Part shown: positions 5,888 to 14,095 of the stretch, piece by piece
Numbering within the stretch: position 1 is the first letter of the stretch
How the letters are laid out: the number at the start of each line of letters is the position of its first letter
Source: a bacterium
Lineage (GTDB): Bacteria > Zhuqueibacterota > Zhuqueibacteria > Residuimicrobiales > Residuimicrobiaceae
DNA length: 18,561 nt
Direction of reading: 5' to 3'
NCBI GenBank assembly: GCA_012523655.1
Contig: JAAYTV010000217.1
Span: 1-18,561, forward strand
Notes under the pieces: generated by a model
The model's input: only the letters and a program-made list of their open reading frames with translations
What the model was told of the DNA's origin: nothing
Databases searched by the model: none
Made by a program: the position numbers and the translations under genes

Positions 5888-7819
5888 ATGTGTGGTCTGG
5901 TTGGCATCATAAATAAGCCCGGTTCCCCGGTGGATTCAATCCTGCTCAAGGCGATGGCCGATACGCTCACTCATCGCGGCCCGGATGATGAGGGGTGTTT
6001 TATCGACGGGCCGGTGGGACTTTATCATAAACGGTTGTCGATTATCGATCTACAAACCGGTCATCAGCCGATGATCAGTGAAAGTACGGTGATCGTCTTT
6101 AACGGGGAGATCTATAACTATATCGAGTTACGCGAGGAACTGAGCAGAAAAGGTCACCGGTTTGCCACCCAATCAGACACTGAAGTGATCCTCAAAATGT
6201 ATGAGGAATATGATTTAGAGTTCATAGAACAGCTGAACGGAATGTTCGCTTTTATTCTTTATGATAAGGCTGCAGGGCGAGTGATCACCGCCCGCGATCA
6301 CTTTGGCATCAAACCCCTTTACTACTTTTGCGATGAAAATGTTTTGTTGTTTGCCTCCGAGATCAAAGCGCTGCTGTTACATCCCGCCGTCATCGCTGAA
6401 CCTAACTATCAGGTCGTCGGCGAGTACCTCACTTTCCAGTTTATTCTCGATGATCTCACGCTTTTTAAAGGCATTTATAAAGTGTTGCCCGGCCACTATC
6501 AGGTGATCGATATCGCTGACAGGAAAATCCGCACGGTGCAACATTGGACGCCTCGGTTTACCGTCGATACTTTTCATTCAGAGGCCTATTTCATTTTCGA
6601 GCTGAAGAGGCTGTTGGAGGATTCCGTCCGCCTCCAGATGCGCAGCGATGTGCCGGTGGGCGCCTATCTCAGCGGGGGTATGGATTCCAGCATCGTCACG
6701 CTTCTGGCAGCGAAAAAGTCAGCCAGGAGAATGAGCACGTTTTCCGGCGCATTCCATGAAGGCGAGCAGTTCAACGAGCTTTCCTATGCCAGAGAGGTGG
6801 CCGGAGCTTGCGGCGCTGAGATGAATGAGATCTTTGGATCAGCCGATGAATTTGTCGCGTTAATGCCTCGGCTGATCTATTATCTGGATGAGCCCGCCGC
6901 CGGGCCGGGCGTCTTTCCGCAGTACCTCGTATCCCGGCTCGCCGCAGGAAAAGTGAAGGCCGTATTGGGCGGACAGGGCGGCGATGAGATCTTTGGCGGT
7001 TATGCCCGCTATGTCATCGCCTATCTGGAACAGGCGCTCAAGGGGGCGATTTTTGAAACCAATGAAGAGGGCGAACACATCGTCTCCCTGCAGTCCATCC
7101 TTCCCAATTTGCCTTCCCTGAAGCAGTATATCCCGATGACAAGAGAGTTCTGGCGGCAGGAAGCCTTTGAGCCCATGGACCGGCGCTATTTTCACTTGAT
7201 CGATCGAAACGGCCGTACGACCGATCTTTTCTCCCGCGATTTTTTATTCTATTACGACAAAGAACGGTTGTTTCATCGTTTTCAACAGCTGTTCAACCAT
7301 CCGGATACCCTTTCCTATTATAACAAGATGACCCATTTTGACATGCAAGCCAGCCTTCCGGCTCTATTACAGGTGGAGGACCGGGTCAGCATGGCGGTCT
7401 CTTTGGAGTCGCGGGTGCCGCTTTTAGATCGTCGCATCGTCGATTTGATTGCCAGCATGCCGCCTGCCATGAAGTTTAAAGGGGCAGAATCCAAATACAT
7501 TTTTAAAAAAGCGGTGGGAGATATTTTACCTAAACGCATCCTGCAGCGAAAGGATAAAATGGGCTTCCCCGTACCGCTGCATCTCTGGGCTAAGAAACAG
7601 GCCAAAGATTTTTTTTATGATATACTGCTTTCGGATACCAGTCGGTCTCGAGGCATTTTCAACCACCGCCAAGTGCAACAGCTGGTCCACTCCGAAAAAG
7701 AGTTCGGACGACAGCTCTGGGGCGTTCTGTGTCTGGAATTGTGGTTCCGCGAATTTATGGATAAGCCACAACATGTGCAGAGAAATGCGAAACCCGAGTC
7801 GGCGGTTGCGGAGCGATGA
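5888..7819 (+). CDS. asnB: AsnB-family glutamine-dependent amidotransferase (asparagine synthase-like)
   Basis: Start ATG at 5888 gives MCGLVGI, so Cys2 becomes the N-terminal nucleophile that class II glutaminases need; AGG at 5878-5880 is a modest ribosome binding site. The frame is open further upstream, but any longer start would destroy the active site. 643 aa, typical of the family. Glutaminase domain, about 2-200: R49, N72-G73-E74 in FNGEIYNY, D97 in SDTEV, and RDHFGIKPLYY (136-146). Synthetase domain: ATP-binding SGGMDSS (262-268), GQGGDEIFGGYARY, EDRVSMAVSLESRVPLLD and KMGFPVPLHLW. All key motifs are intact. Proteins of this type are common in exopolysaccharide loci, where the acceptor may be a sugar carboxylate as in O-antigen WbpS-type enzymes. 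The next gene, a sugar dehydrogenase, begins 1 nt after the stop, which fits amidation of a uronic acid (inference). The symbol denotes the family, not proven asparagine synthesis. Confidence 0.92.
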   Translation: MCGLVGIINKPGSPVDSILLKAMADTLTHRGPDDEGCFIDGPVGLYHKRLSIIDLQTGHQPMISESTVIVFNGEIYNYIELREELSRKGHRFATQSDTEVILKMYEEYDLEFIEQLNGMFAFILYDKAAGRVITARDHFGIKPLYYFCDENVLLFASEIKALLLHPAVIAEPNYQVVGEYLTFQFILDDLTLFKGIYKVLPGHYQVIDIADRKIRTVQHWTPRFTVDTFHSEAYFIFELKRLLEDSVRLQMRSDVPVGAYLSGGMDSSIVTLLAAKKSARRMSTFSGAFHEGEQFNELSYAREVAGACGAEMNEIFGSADEFVALMPRLIYYLDEPAAGPGVFPQYLVSRLAAGKVKAVLGGQGGDEIFGGYARYVIAYLEQALKGAIFETNEEGEHIVSLQSILPNLPSLKQYIPMTREFWRQEAFEPMDRRYFHLIDRNGRTTDLFSRDFLFYYDKERLFHRFQQLFNHPDTLSYYNKMTHFDMQASLPALLQVEDRVSMAVSLESRVPLLDRRIVDLIASMPPAMKFKGAESKYIFKKAVGDILPKRILQRKDKMGFPVPLHLWAKKQAKDFFYDILLSDTSRSRGIFNHRQVQQLVHSEKEFGRQLWGVLCLELWFREFMDKPQHVQRNAKPESAVAER

Positions 7820-7820
7820 C

Positions 7821-9509
7821 TTGACGCAAACTTGGCAGATATCGAAAATCGGAGTCATCGGCCCAGGCATCGTAGGAATGCCGATGGCCGCTTTGCTAGC
7901 CCATGCAAGAATAAAAATCGGCACCGAGACGCCGGCGCAGGTGGTCGTTGTTCAACGCGACTCGCCGACCTCCGGTTGGAAGGTCGGGGCGATTAATTCT
8001 GGACGCTCCACCATCGGTGGCATCGAACCTTCCCTGGACGAACTGGTTGCGCATTCGGTTGCAGAAGGGTTGCTCCTCGCTTCTCATGATTATTCCGTAT
8101 TATCCGATGCCGATGTAATTTTACTTTGTGTTCAGACCGATAAAAAGGGCTTTGAGCCCGATTATGTACCCCTGTTCGACGCCCTGCAGCACCTGATCCA
8201 AGCCCTTAAAAACAAACCCGCGGAAAAAGTACCATTAGTAATCATCGAATCGACCCTCGCGCCCTCTTCGATGAGAACGGTGGTGAAGGAGTTTTTTGCC
8301 CAAAACGGATTGATGGATGGCCAGGATGTACTTTTGGGCAACAGTCCCAATCGGGTGATGCCAGGAAGATTGGTTGAGCGGGTAACTACATCGGATAAAA
8401 TAGTCGCCGGCATACATCCGATCACACCTCTGCTGATTGAGAAGCTCTATGCTCACATCGTAACCACAGGAAAACTGCTAGCCACCAACAGTATGACCGC
8501 TGAGGTCGTTAAAACCTTGGAGAACGCTTACCGGGATGTGCGCATCGCCTTCTCCAGTGAAGTCGCGCGATATTGTGACCAAAAGGATGTGAATTTTTTT
8601 CAACTGCGTGACCATGTCAACGAACTCCTAGCCCAGGAGGATGACGCTTCCAATAATCCCGGCAGCGTTCCCCGTGGAGGGCTGCTCATTCCGACCATCG
8701 GTGTGGGCGGACATTGTCTGCCCAAAGACGGCATACTTTTGTGGTGGCGCAAAATCCAGAGTGGGGCGGATACCAGTAAAAGCCTGATTTTACTGGCTCG
8801 AACGATAAACGATGAGTCGCCTTTTGAAACCATCAAATTGGCCGAAAGAGCCTACGGGGACCTCTCCGGCCGATCGATCGCCCTGCTCGGCGCCGCTTAC
8901 CGGTTTAATTCCGAGGACACCCGCAATTCACCGACTCTGGCGCTGGCACTAGGGTTGCTGAAAAAAAACTGTCGCGTAACTATTCATGATCCTTTTGTAA
9001 AGCCATCAGATCAAAATTTGATGAAATACGGCCTTCAGTCCTATTTTACCAATGATTTAAGCATAGCGATGGAGAATGCGAATTATGTGATTCTTTGTAC
9101 CGCCCACCAACCATATCTTGCGGCGAAAGAATTATTCAGAACTGCTCCTGTGCAGGGAATCGTGGACGGCTGCAACCTTTTCAGTCACGCGGATTTCGCT
9201 GGAGCTCCGGTCCGCTACTGCGGAATCGGCAAAGGCAGCCAAACAGCAGAGAAGGCTTTTGTTCAAGCAGTGTATGACCATTATCGTGCTGTGGAGCGTG
9301 GCGTGGCGAATGAGCTGTCTGCCCTGATCACCTTTTTGAATGATCGCTATGCAAAGGACGATTTTAATCGAATCAATTTTACCACAGTACAGCGGCTGGC
9401 TGCCACCTGCTGTACAGGATGCACCATCGTAGACGCCGGAGAGATAAGTACGCTTAGGACCTACATAGACTTTACGTCACGGCTGGCAGATTGTGCGCGG
9501 TCCGTCTAA
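7821..9509 (+). CDS. Nucleotide-sugar 6-dehydrogenase (UDP-HexNAc dehydrogenase type) with C-terminal extension
   Basis: NAD-dependent enzyme oxidising C6 of a UDP-sugar to a uronic acid. TTG at 7821 is preferred: it follows the amidotransferase stop by 1 nt and has GGAG at 7810-7813; ATG at 7785 is an alternative. Numbering from 7821 (562 aa): Rossmann GVIGPGIVG (11-19), then KVGAINSG and IEPSLDEL; E143 in IIESTLAP; SPNRVMPG (175-182); K231 and N235 in VKTLENAYRDVRIAF; and the catalytic C299 in GVGGHCLPKD. The NAD/UDP C-terminal domain ends near 470. The EST and VKTLENAYRDVRIAF motifs look closer to WecC/WbpA (UDP-HexNAc) than to UDP-glucose dehydrogenases, which I infer from memory of the motifs. 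About 90 extra residues (471-562) follow, containing CCTGC (530-534 span); I do not recognise this part. Confidence 0.85.
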   Translation: MTQTWQISKIGVIGPGIVGMPMAALLAHARIKIGTETPAQVVVVQRDSPTSGWKVGAINSGRSTIGGIEPSLDELVAHSVAEGLLLASHDYSVLSDADVILLCVQTDKKGFEPDYVPLFDALQHLIQALKNKPAEKVPLVIIESTLAPSSMRTVVKEFFAQNGLMDGQDVLLGNSPNRVMPGRLVERVTTSDKIVAGIHPITPLLIEKLYAHIVTTGKLLATNSMTAEVVKTLENAYRDVRIAFSSEVARYCDQKDVNFFQLRDHVNELLAQEDDASNNPGSVPRGGLLIPTIGVGGHCLPKDGILLWWRKIQSGADTSKSLILLARTINDESPFETIKLAERAYGDLSGRSIALLGAAYRFNSEDTRNSPTLALALGLLKKNCRVTIHDPFVKPSDQNLMKYGLQSYFTNDLSIAMENANYVILCTAHQPYLAAKELFRTAPVQGIVDGCNLFSHADFAGAPVRYCGIGKGSQTAEKAFVQAVYDHYRAVERGVANELSALITFLNDRYAKDDFNRINFTTVQRLAATCCTGCTIVDAGEISTLRTYIDFTSRLADCARSV

Positions 9510-9556
9510 CCGGATAGAGACTCATCCTCAAGTAGCGCTGTGATCCAAGATCATCC

Positions 9557-9572
9557 TGAGGGGAAGCCCTCA
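9557..9572 (+). other. Short hairpin upstream of the terminator
   Basis: TGAGGG (9557-9562) pairs perfectly with CCCTCA (9567-9572) around the loop GAAG. It lies 12 nt before the terminator stem and lacks its own T-run. It may stabilise the 3' end of the upstream transcript. Confidence 0.4.
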
Positions 9573-9583
9573 AGTCGGCCGGG

Positions 9584-9615
9584 TGGTGCGACCTATTCGG
9601 TTGCACCATTTTTCT
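9584..9615 (+). terminator. Intrinsic (Rho-independent) terminator
   Basis: GGTGCGAC at 9585-9592 pairs with GTTGCACC at 9600-9607 (one G-T wobble), extended by T9584-A9608 to a 9-bp stem. The loop is 7 nt, and ATTTTTCT follows at once (9608-9615). It lies 75 nt after the dehydrogenase stop and 25 nt before the ATG of the oxidoreductase gene, splitting the central block in two or attenuating expression of its second half. Confidence 0.7.
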
Positions 9616-9640
9616 ATTAGGACCGTCACATTGACAAGAC

Positions 9641-10996
9641 ATGAAATCTAAAGTAGAGCACTGGGGCGTCGTCGGCGGCGGCATTTTAGGCATGACGCTC
9701 GCCCATCGCCTGGCTTCACAGGGGCGGCGAGTTACTTTACTGGAAGGCTCCGAACAGCTGGGTGGTCTCGCCGGCGCATGGCAGTTGGGACCTATAACCT
9801 GGGACCGCTTCTATCATGTCATTCTGCTCTCAGACACCCATACGCGTTCCCTTTTGGCTGAATTGGACCTGGTGGATGAAGTGGAATGGGTGGAGACCAG
9901 AACGGGCTTCTATGCTGATGGCAGGCTCTATTCCATGTCCAATCTACTGGAATATCTCTCATTCCCGCCTCTTCGCCTGCATGACAAGCTCCGTCTGGGG
10001 TTGACCATTCTTTATGCCGCGCATCTGAAAAACCCAAAGAACCTGCAGAAGCAACGAGTGGCCGATTGGCTGACCAAATGGTCCGGCCGTCCTGTGGTCG
10101 ACAAAATCTGGCTGCCCTTGCTGCGCGCCAAACTGGGAGAGAGTTATCGCGACACTTCTGCAGCCTTCATCTGGGCCACTCTTCAGCGGATGTACGCCGC
10201 ACGTAAAAGTGGATTGAAAAAGGAGATGTTCGGCTATGTTCGAGGTGGTTATGCTCGAGTCCTGGATCGATTTGGTCAGGTTCTCTCCGCCGAAGGCGTA
10301 ACGATACATTTACAGCACTCAGTCCGGGATGTCTCAGCTCTTCCCAACGGCCCTGTCACCGTGAGGTTTCAACAGGTTGATGAAAAAAGCTTTGATCATC
10401 TCATTTTAACGCTGCCGGCTGGAGCGGCGGCCGGTCTTTGCGAGGAATGGACCGAGGAAGAGAGGAAACGACTGCATCAGGTTCAATATTTGGGCGTGAT
10501 CTGCGCATCGCTCCTTCTGAACAAGCCGTTATCCCCCTATTATGTTACCAATATTACTGATTCGGGTTTTCCCTTCACCGGCGTGATCGAGATGTCCGCG
10601 CTGGTGGACCAGAGGCACTTTGGCGGCCACGCTCTGGTCTATTTGCCCAAATATGTAAGGCCCGACGATCCGGTGTTTGAGCAGGCGGATGAAAAGATCG
10701 TTGAACAGTTTATGCCCGCCCTGATGAAAATGCATCCCCATCTGGCCGTCGGGGATCTCGTTGCCTACAGAATTGCGAAGGAAAAACATGTCTTCGCCCT
10801 GCCCGTTATGGATTATTCGCGCAATCTGCCCGCCGTCCGGACCTCAATGCCCCAGGTATCAATCATAAATTCCGCTCATATCCTGAATGGCACCGCAAAT
10901 ATCAACGAGACGATCGCTCTGGCGGATGGTCTTTTACCTCAGCTCCTGGAAACGAATGAAGCTCTTTCCCACTGCTCATCCCATGTGCGATCCTAA
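9641..10996 (+). CDS. NAD(P)/FAD-dependent oxidoreductase (amine oxidase / protoporphyrinogen oxidase-like)
   Basis: Flavoprotein of the amine-oxidase/HemY-like superfamily, frequent in exopolysaccharide loci; substrate unknown. The ATG at 9641 lacks a strong ribosome binding site, but the FAD fold begins at residue 9, leaving little room for another start. FAD-binding features: GVVGGGILGMTLA with GxGxxG (G12, G14, G17), E35 closing the second strand in VTLLEGSE, then QLGGLAGAW, the usual GG doublet motif. DRFYHVILLSD (55-65) resembles the isoalloxazine-side segment in related sugar-cluster enzymes. Near the C-terminus, INSAHILNGTANINETIALADGL fits the second FAD contact. There is no signal peptide or membrane segment; 451 aa is normal. 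The next gene overlaps its end by 14 bp, suggesting coupled expression with the deacetylase. It could act on lipid-linked or nucleotide sugars (inference). A mutase activity as in UDP-galactopyranose mutase is a less likely alternative. Confidence 0.82.
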   Translation: MKSKVEHWGVVGGGILGMTLAHRLASQGRRVTLLEGSEQLGGLAGAWQLGPITWDRFYHVILLSDTHTRSLLAELDLVDEVEWVETRTGFYADGRLYSMSNLLEYLSFPPLRLHDKLRLGLTILYAAHLKNPKNLQKQRVADWLTKWSGRPVVDKIWLPLLRAKLGESYRDTSAAFIWATLQRMYAARKSGLKKEMFGYVRGGYARVLDRFGQVLSAEGVTIHLQHSVRDVSALPNGPVTVRFQQVDEKSFDHLILTLPAGAAAGLCEEWTEEERKRLHQVQYLGVICASLLLNKPLSPYYVTNITDSGFPFTGVIEMSALVDQRHFGGHALVYLPKYVRPDDPVFEQADEKIVEQFMPALMKMHPHLAVGDLVAYRIAKEKHVFALPVMDYSRNLPAVRTSMPQVSIINSAHILNGTANINETIALADGLLPQLLETNEALSHCSSHVRS

Positions 10997-11984
10997 AAAA
11001 GAAAAGCCTTATTGCGGCCTCTCCTTGGACCTCGACAATCAATGGGCTTACATGAAAATTCACGGGGATGCGGGATGGCAAAGCTTTCCATCCTATCTGG
11101 ATATCTTTATTCCTCACATCCTGGAGATACTCGACGCACTGCGACTCAAGATCACTTTTTTCGTCGTCGGCCAAGATGCAGCGCTTTCCTGGAACCATCC
11201 TTTTTTAAGATCGATCGTTGAACACGGGCATGAAATCGGCAATCACTCTTTTCATCATGAATCCTGGCTCCATCTCTATTCCCGAAATGAGATAGAAAAA
11301 GAGGTGATTCAGGCTGAAGAGCACATTACCAACGCCACCGGCCAGAGGCCGCTGGGTTTCAGGGGGCCTGGGTTTACCTGGAGCCGCAATCTTTTTGAAG
11401 TGCTGACCGAGCGGGGCTATCTTTATGATGCCTCCACGTTGCCTACCTATATCGGGCCCCTGGCCAGAAAATTTTATTTTTTTAAATCCAACCTATCAAG
11501 AGTAGAAAAAAAAGAGCGCAGAGAACTTTTTGGCAAATTTCGTGATGGTATGCGGCCTATTAAACCGTATTTCTGGGATGTGGGCCGAAACAAAACCTTG
11601 CTGGAAATTCCTGTGACCACCATGCCTATTTTTAGGATCCCCTTTCATCTGAGTTATTTAATTTATCTCAGCCGGATCTCTACGCGGCTGATGAGGTTCT
11701 ATCTTTATTCCGCCTTGTCGCTTTGCCGAATCACCCGAACAGAGCCCAGTTTTCTGCTGCATCCGCTGGATTTGATCGGCGGTGACAAAATTCCGCAACT
11801 AGCCTTTTTCCCGGGGATGGATATTTCCAGCCATGAAAAGGTCAAGTTGTTCATCACCGTGCTAAATCGCATTGCTGTCAAATTCTCCCCTGTGCCGATG
11901 AGTGCCTATGCCGCTCTTTTGTATCAGGGGAAAACCATGGGAAAGAAACGAGTCGGTGGGCAACAGTATTCCTTGATTAGTTGA
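10983..11984 (+). CDS. Polysaccharide deacetylase (CE4 / NodB-like)
   Basis: Metal-dependent deacetylase of the carbohydrate esterase 4 fold. ATG at 10983 overlaps the upstream stop by 14 bp; it lacks a ribosome binding site, and ATG at 10956, after GGAAACGA, is a serious alternative adding nine residues. Numbering from 10983 (333 aa): motif 1 appears as SLDLDNQW with D16 and D18 instead of the usual TFDDG; ITFFVVGQDAA (57-67) is the following strand; HEIGNHSFHHE contains H88 and H92 of the HSxxH metal motif; GFRGPGFTW matches motif 3 (RxP). There is no signal peptide, so it probably acts in the cytoplasm on a lipid-linked or nucleotide sugar, unlike secreted chitin-type deacetylases. The C-terminal third is an extension carrying LLHPLDLIGGD, the late His motif. 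The neighbouring oxidoreductase and methyltransferase suggest a shared substrate. The class is clear; the substrate is not. Confidence 0.87.
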   Translation: MCDPKKEKPYCGLSLDLDNQWAYMKIHGDAGWQSFPSYLDIFIPHILEILDALRLKITFFVVGQDAALSWNHPFLRSIVEHGHEIGNHSFHHESWLHLYSRNEIEKEVIQAEEHITNATGQRPLGFRGPGFTWSRNLFEVLTERGYLYDASTLPTYIGPLARKFYFFKSNLSRVEKKERRELFGKFRDGMRPIKPYFWDVGRNKTLLEIPVTTMPIFRIPFHLSYLIYLSRISTRLMRFYLYSALSLCRITRTEPSFLLHPLDLIGGDKIPQLAFFPGMDISSHEKVKLFITVLNRIAVKFSPVPMSAYAALLYQGKTMGKKRVGGQQYSLIS

Positions 11985-11999
11985 GTGCGGTAAGGAAAG

Positions 12000-12863
12000 A
12001 TGCATTGTGTCATTTGCCGCGGTCAGAAAATCCGCAGGCTGTTTTTCAAACAGCACTATTGGATATGTGCCTGCAGGGAGTGTGATCATCATTTTGTCGA
12101 AATTCGACCGTCGCCAAATCATGTCGAGCTAGTATATGCGGATGCGTATTTTAGCGGCGGTGGCGCAGGTTATCCCGATTATCTCTGCGAACGAGAGATC
12201 CTGATACGGCAGGGAAAACGGTACGCCGATTTGCTGTCCAAATATACTGAACCCGGGTCCATCTTAGACATCGGAGCGGCTGCAGGATTTCTTTTAAAAG
12301 GTTTTATCGAGGCGGGATGGACCGGCTTGGGCATCGAGCCGAATTCCAGCATGGCGGCCCACGGACAAAGAGAGTTGGGTCTTAAAATCATCAATACGCC
12401 GCTGGAGGCTTTTTCTTCAAAGGACAAATATCGCTTAATCACGATGGTGCAAGTGATCGCTCATTTTTATAATTTACGCCAGGCGCTTCATAACGCAACG
12501 ACCATGCTGGAGCCCGGAGGACTTGTTTTGGTTGAAACGTGGAACAAGGACAGTTGGATCGCGCGGTTGGCGAAAAGCAATTGGCATGAGTATAATCCTC
12601 CCAGTGTACTGCATTTTTTTTCGCGCAGGAATTTGATAATTTTAATGTCCCAGTTCGGGCTTGAACCGCTCGCCATGGGGCGCCCGCGAAAATGGATCTC
12701 CGCCAGGCATCTCAAATCCGTTCTCGCCTATAATGCCACGTCATCATCCGTGCCGAGCCTATTGGCGGCAAGCATCTCGCGTCTTCTGCCGGACCGGTCG
12801 ATGGTCCCTTACCCGGCGCTTGACTTGTTCTGGGCACTGTTTAGGAAACCGCATCATGCATAA
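12000..12863 (+). CDS. Class I SAM-dependent methyltransferase with N-terminal zinc-ribbon
   Basis: Cytoplasmic methyltransferase, 287 aa. ATG at 12000 follows TAAGGAAAG directly and places a four-Cys zinc-binding element at the N-terminus: C3-x2-C6 and C25-x2-C28, followed by DHHFV, a layout common in sugar-cluster methyltransferases. SAM-binding motif I is ILDIGAAAGFLL (88-99), followed by GLGIEP with acidic E113 as ribose contact. MLEPGGLVLVET fits motif III. The final part, HFFSRRNLIILMSQFGL, matches the usual cap segment of the Methyltransf_23-like group. It begins 15 nt after the deacetylase stop, in the same probable operon. The likely acceptor is a sugar hydroxyl or amino group of the repeat unit, but this is inferred from position only. 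No truncation or missing motif is seen. Confidence 0.85.
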   Translation: MHCVICRGQKIRRLFFKQHYWICACRECDHHFVEIRPSPNHVELVYADAYFSGGGAGYPDYLCEREILIRQGKRYADLLSKYTEPGSILDIGAAAGFLLKGFIEAGWTGLGIEPNSSMAAHGQRELGLKIINTPLEAFSSKDKYRLITMVQVIAHFYNLRQALHNATTMLEPGGLVLVETWNKDSWIARLAKSNWHEYNPPSVLHFFSRRNLIILMSQFGLEPLAMGRPRKWISARHLKSVLAYNATSSSVPSLLAASISRLLPDRSMVPYPALDLFWALFRKPHHA

Positions 12864-12880
12864 ATTAAATGGGACCTTAC

Positions 12881-14047
12881 ATGAAAGTCGCTGAAAATCC
12901 CGTACCGCGCTCGGCCCATCGATACAGCCGTTCTAAAAAAATTATGATTTCCGTCGTCGTGCCGGATTATAATGAAGAAGCGATCATAGAACAAAACTTG
13001 AATCGCCTCTCTTCTTATCTGGATACGCTGCGTGACCGATATCGGTGGGAGATGATCATTGTCGATGACGGCAGTCAGGATCAGTCCGGATTGATCGCCG
13101 ATCGATTCGCCTCGATTCGGAAAAATGTCCAGGTGTATCATCATTTTGCCAACATGCAGCTCGGCCGATCGCTCCAAACCGCTTTTCAGCACTGTCAAGG
13201 CGATTATGTGGTCACGATGGATTTGGACCTGAGCTACTCCCCTGATCACATCGAAAGGCTGCTCGAAAAAATTATCGCAACGCAGGCGCAGATTGTCATC
13301 GCCTCACCCTATATGAAAGGAGGACGAGTTTCCAATGTGCCTTGGAAAAGAAGACTTTTAAGCAAATGTGCGAACAAATTTTTATCCCTGTCTTACAAAG
13401 GCAACATCCATACGATCACTGGAATGGTACGGGCTTATGAGAGAAAATTCATCAGGTCGCTCAATCTCAAGGCAACTGATATGGAGTGCAATGCAGAAAT
13501 CCTATATAAAGCGCAGCTTTTGCGAGCCAAAGTAATTGAAGTCCCCGCTCATCTGGATTTGGGCCTTTTGAACACGGCCGGCAAGAAACGCCAATCCAGC
13601 ATGAGGACCTTGCGCGGCATCGGCGGCAGCCTGATGGCTGGATTTATTTTCCGCCCGTTTATGTATTTCATCGTCCCCGGCATCATTCTGCTGCTGATTT
13701 CTATTTACATCATCGTGTGGATTTTTATCAATACCATGACCATCTATCCCGAAACCCTTGCGACGAGTCCTTACTTTGACGATCAATTCTCCAATGCGGT
13801 CGCCGCCGTTTACAAGGCACGGCCTCATGCTTTTTTCGTGGGAGGATCGACTCTGTTGGCGGCGTTGCAGCTGTTGAGCCTTGGCATTCTTTCACTTCAG
13901 AGCAAGAGGTATTTTGAAGAACTTTTTCACTTTTCCACGACTCTTTACAAACAGCAACTGGAAACCCTGTCCGGCGCCGGCCGGAAGCCGGTCACGCGGG
14001 ATCTCCGCAAACGCAATGATACTCGAAGAAGAAAACCGCTTTTATAA
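12881..14047 (+). CDS. Membrane-anchored GT2 glycosyltransferase (polyprenyl-phosphate sugar synthase-like)
   Basis: GT-A fold family 2 glycosyltransferase of the dolichol-phosphate-mannose-synthase type, which charges a polyprenyl phosphate with a sugar on the cytoplasmic side. ATG at 12881 is chosen for the weak GGGA upstream; ATG at 12869 would add four residues. Numbering from 12881 (388 aa): ISVVVPDYNEEA (23-34), then IIVDDGSQD with D62-D63, the metal-binding DxD D114-L-D116 in VTMDLDLSY, then GMVRAYERKF and EILYKAQLLRAKVIEVP, typical acceptor-side segments. Two membrane helices follow at about 261-283 and 318-340, then a very basic tail (DLRKRNDTRRRKPLL). The sequence has VPDYNEE where most relatives have VPxYNEE. 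If it makes a polyprenyl-phosphate sugar, the two GT-C proteins downstream are natural users of that donor (inference). Confidence 0.85.
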   Translation: MKVAENPVPRSAHRYSRSKKIMISVVVPDYNEEAIIEQNLNRLSSYLDTLRDRYRWEMIIVDDGSQDQSGLIADRFASIRKNVQVYHHFANMQLGRSLQTAFQHCQGDYVVTMDLDLSYSPDHIERLLEKIIATQAQIVIASPYMKGGRVSNVPWKRRLLSKCANKFLSLSYKGNIHTITGMVRAYERKFIRSLNLKATDMECNAEILYKAQLLRAKVIEVPAHLDLGLLNTAGKKRQSSMRTLRGIGGSLMAGFIFRPFMYFIVPGIILLLISIYIIVWIFINTMTIYPETLATSPYFDDQFSNAVAAVYKARPHAFFVGGSTLLAALQLLSLGILSLQSKRYFEELFHFSTTLYKQQLETLSGAGRKPVTRDLRKRNDTRRRKPLL

Positions 14048-14095
14048 CTTTGTTATCCTTACCGGACGATGTATCTTGGGCGAAACGGAGTTACT

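Noticed and set aside
9631..9659. Perfect -35 hexamer TTGACA at 9631-9636 just before the oxidoreductase gene
   Set aside because: The -10 position at 17 bp is TAGAGC, a poor match, and it falls inside the gene, so transcription would start after the start codon.
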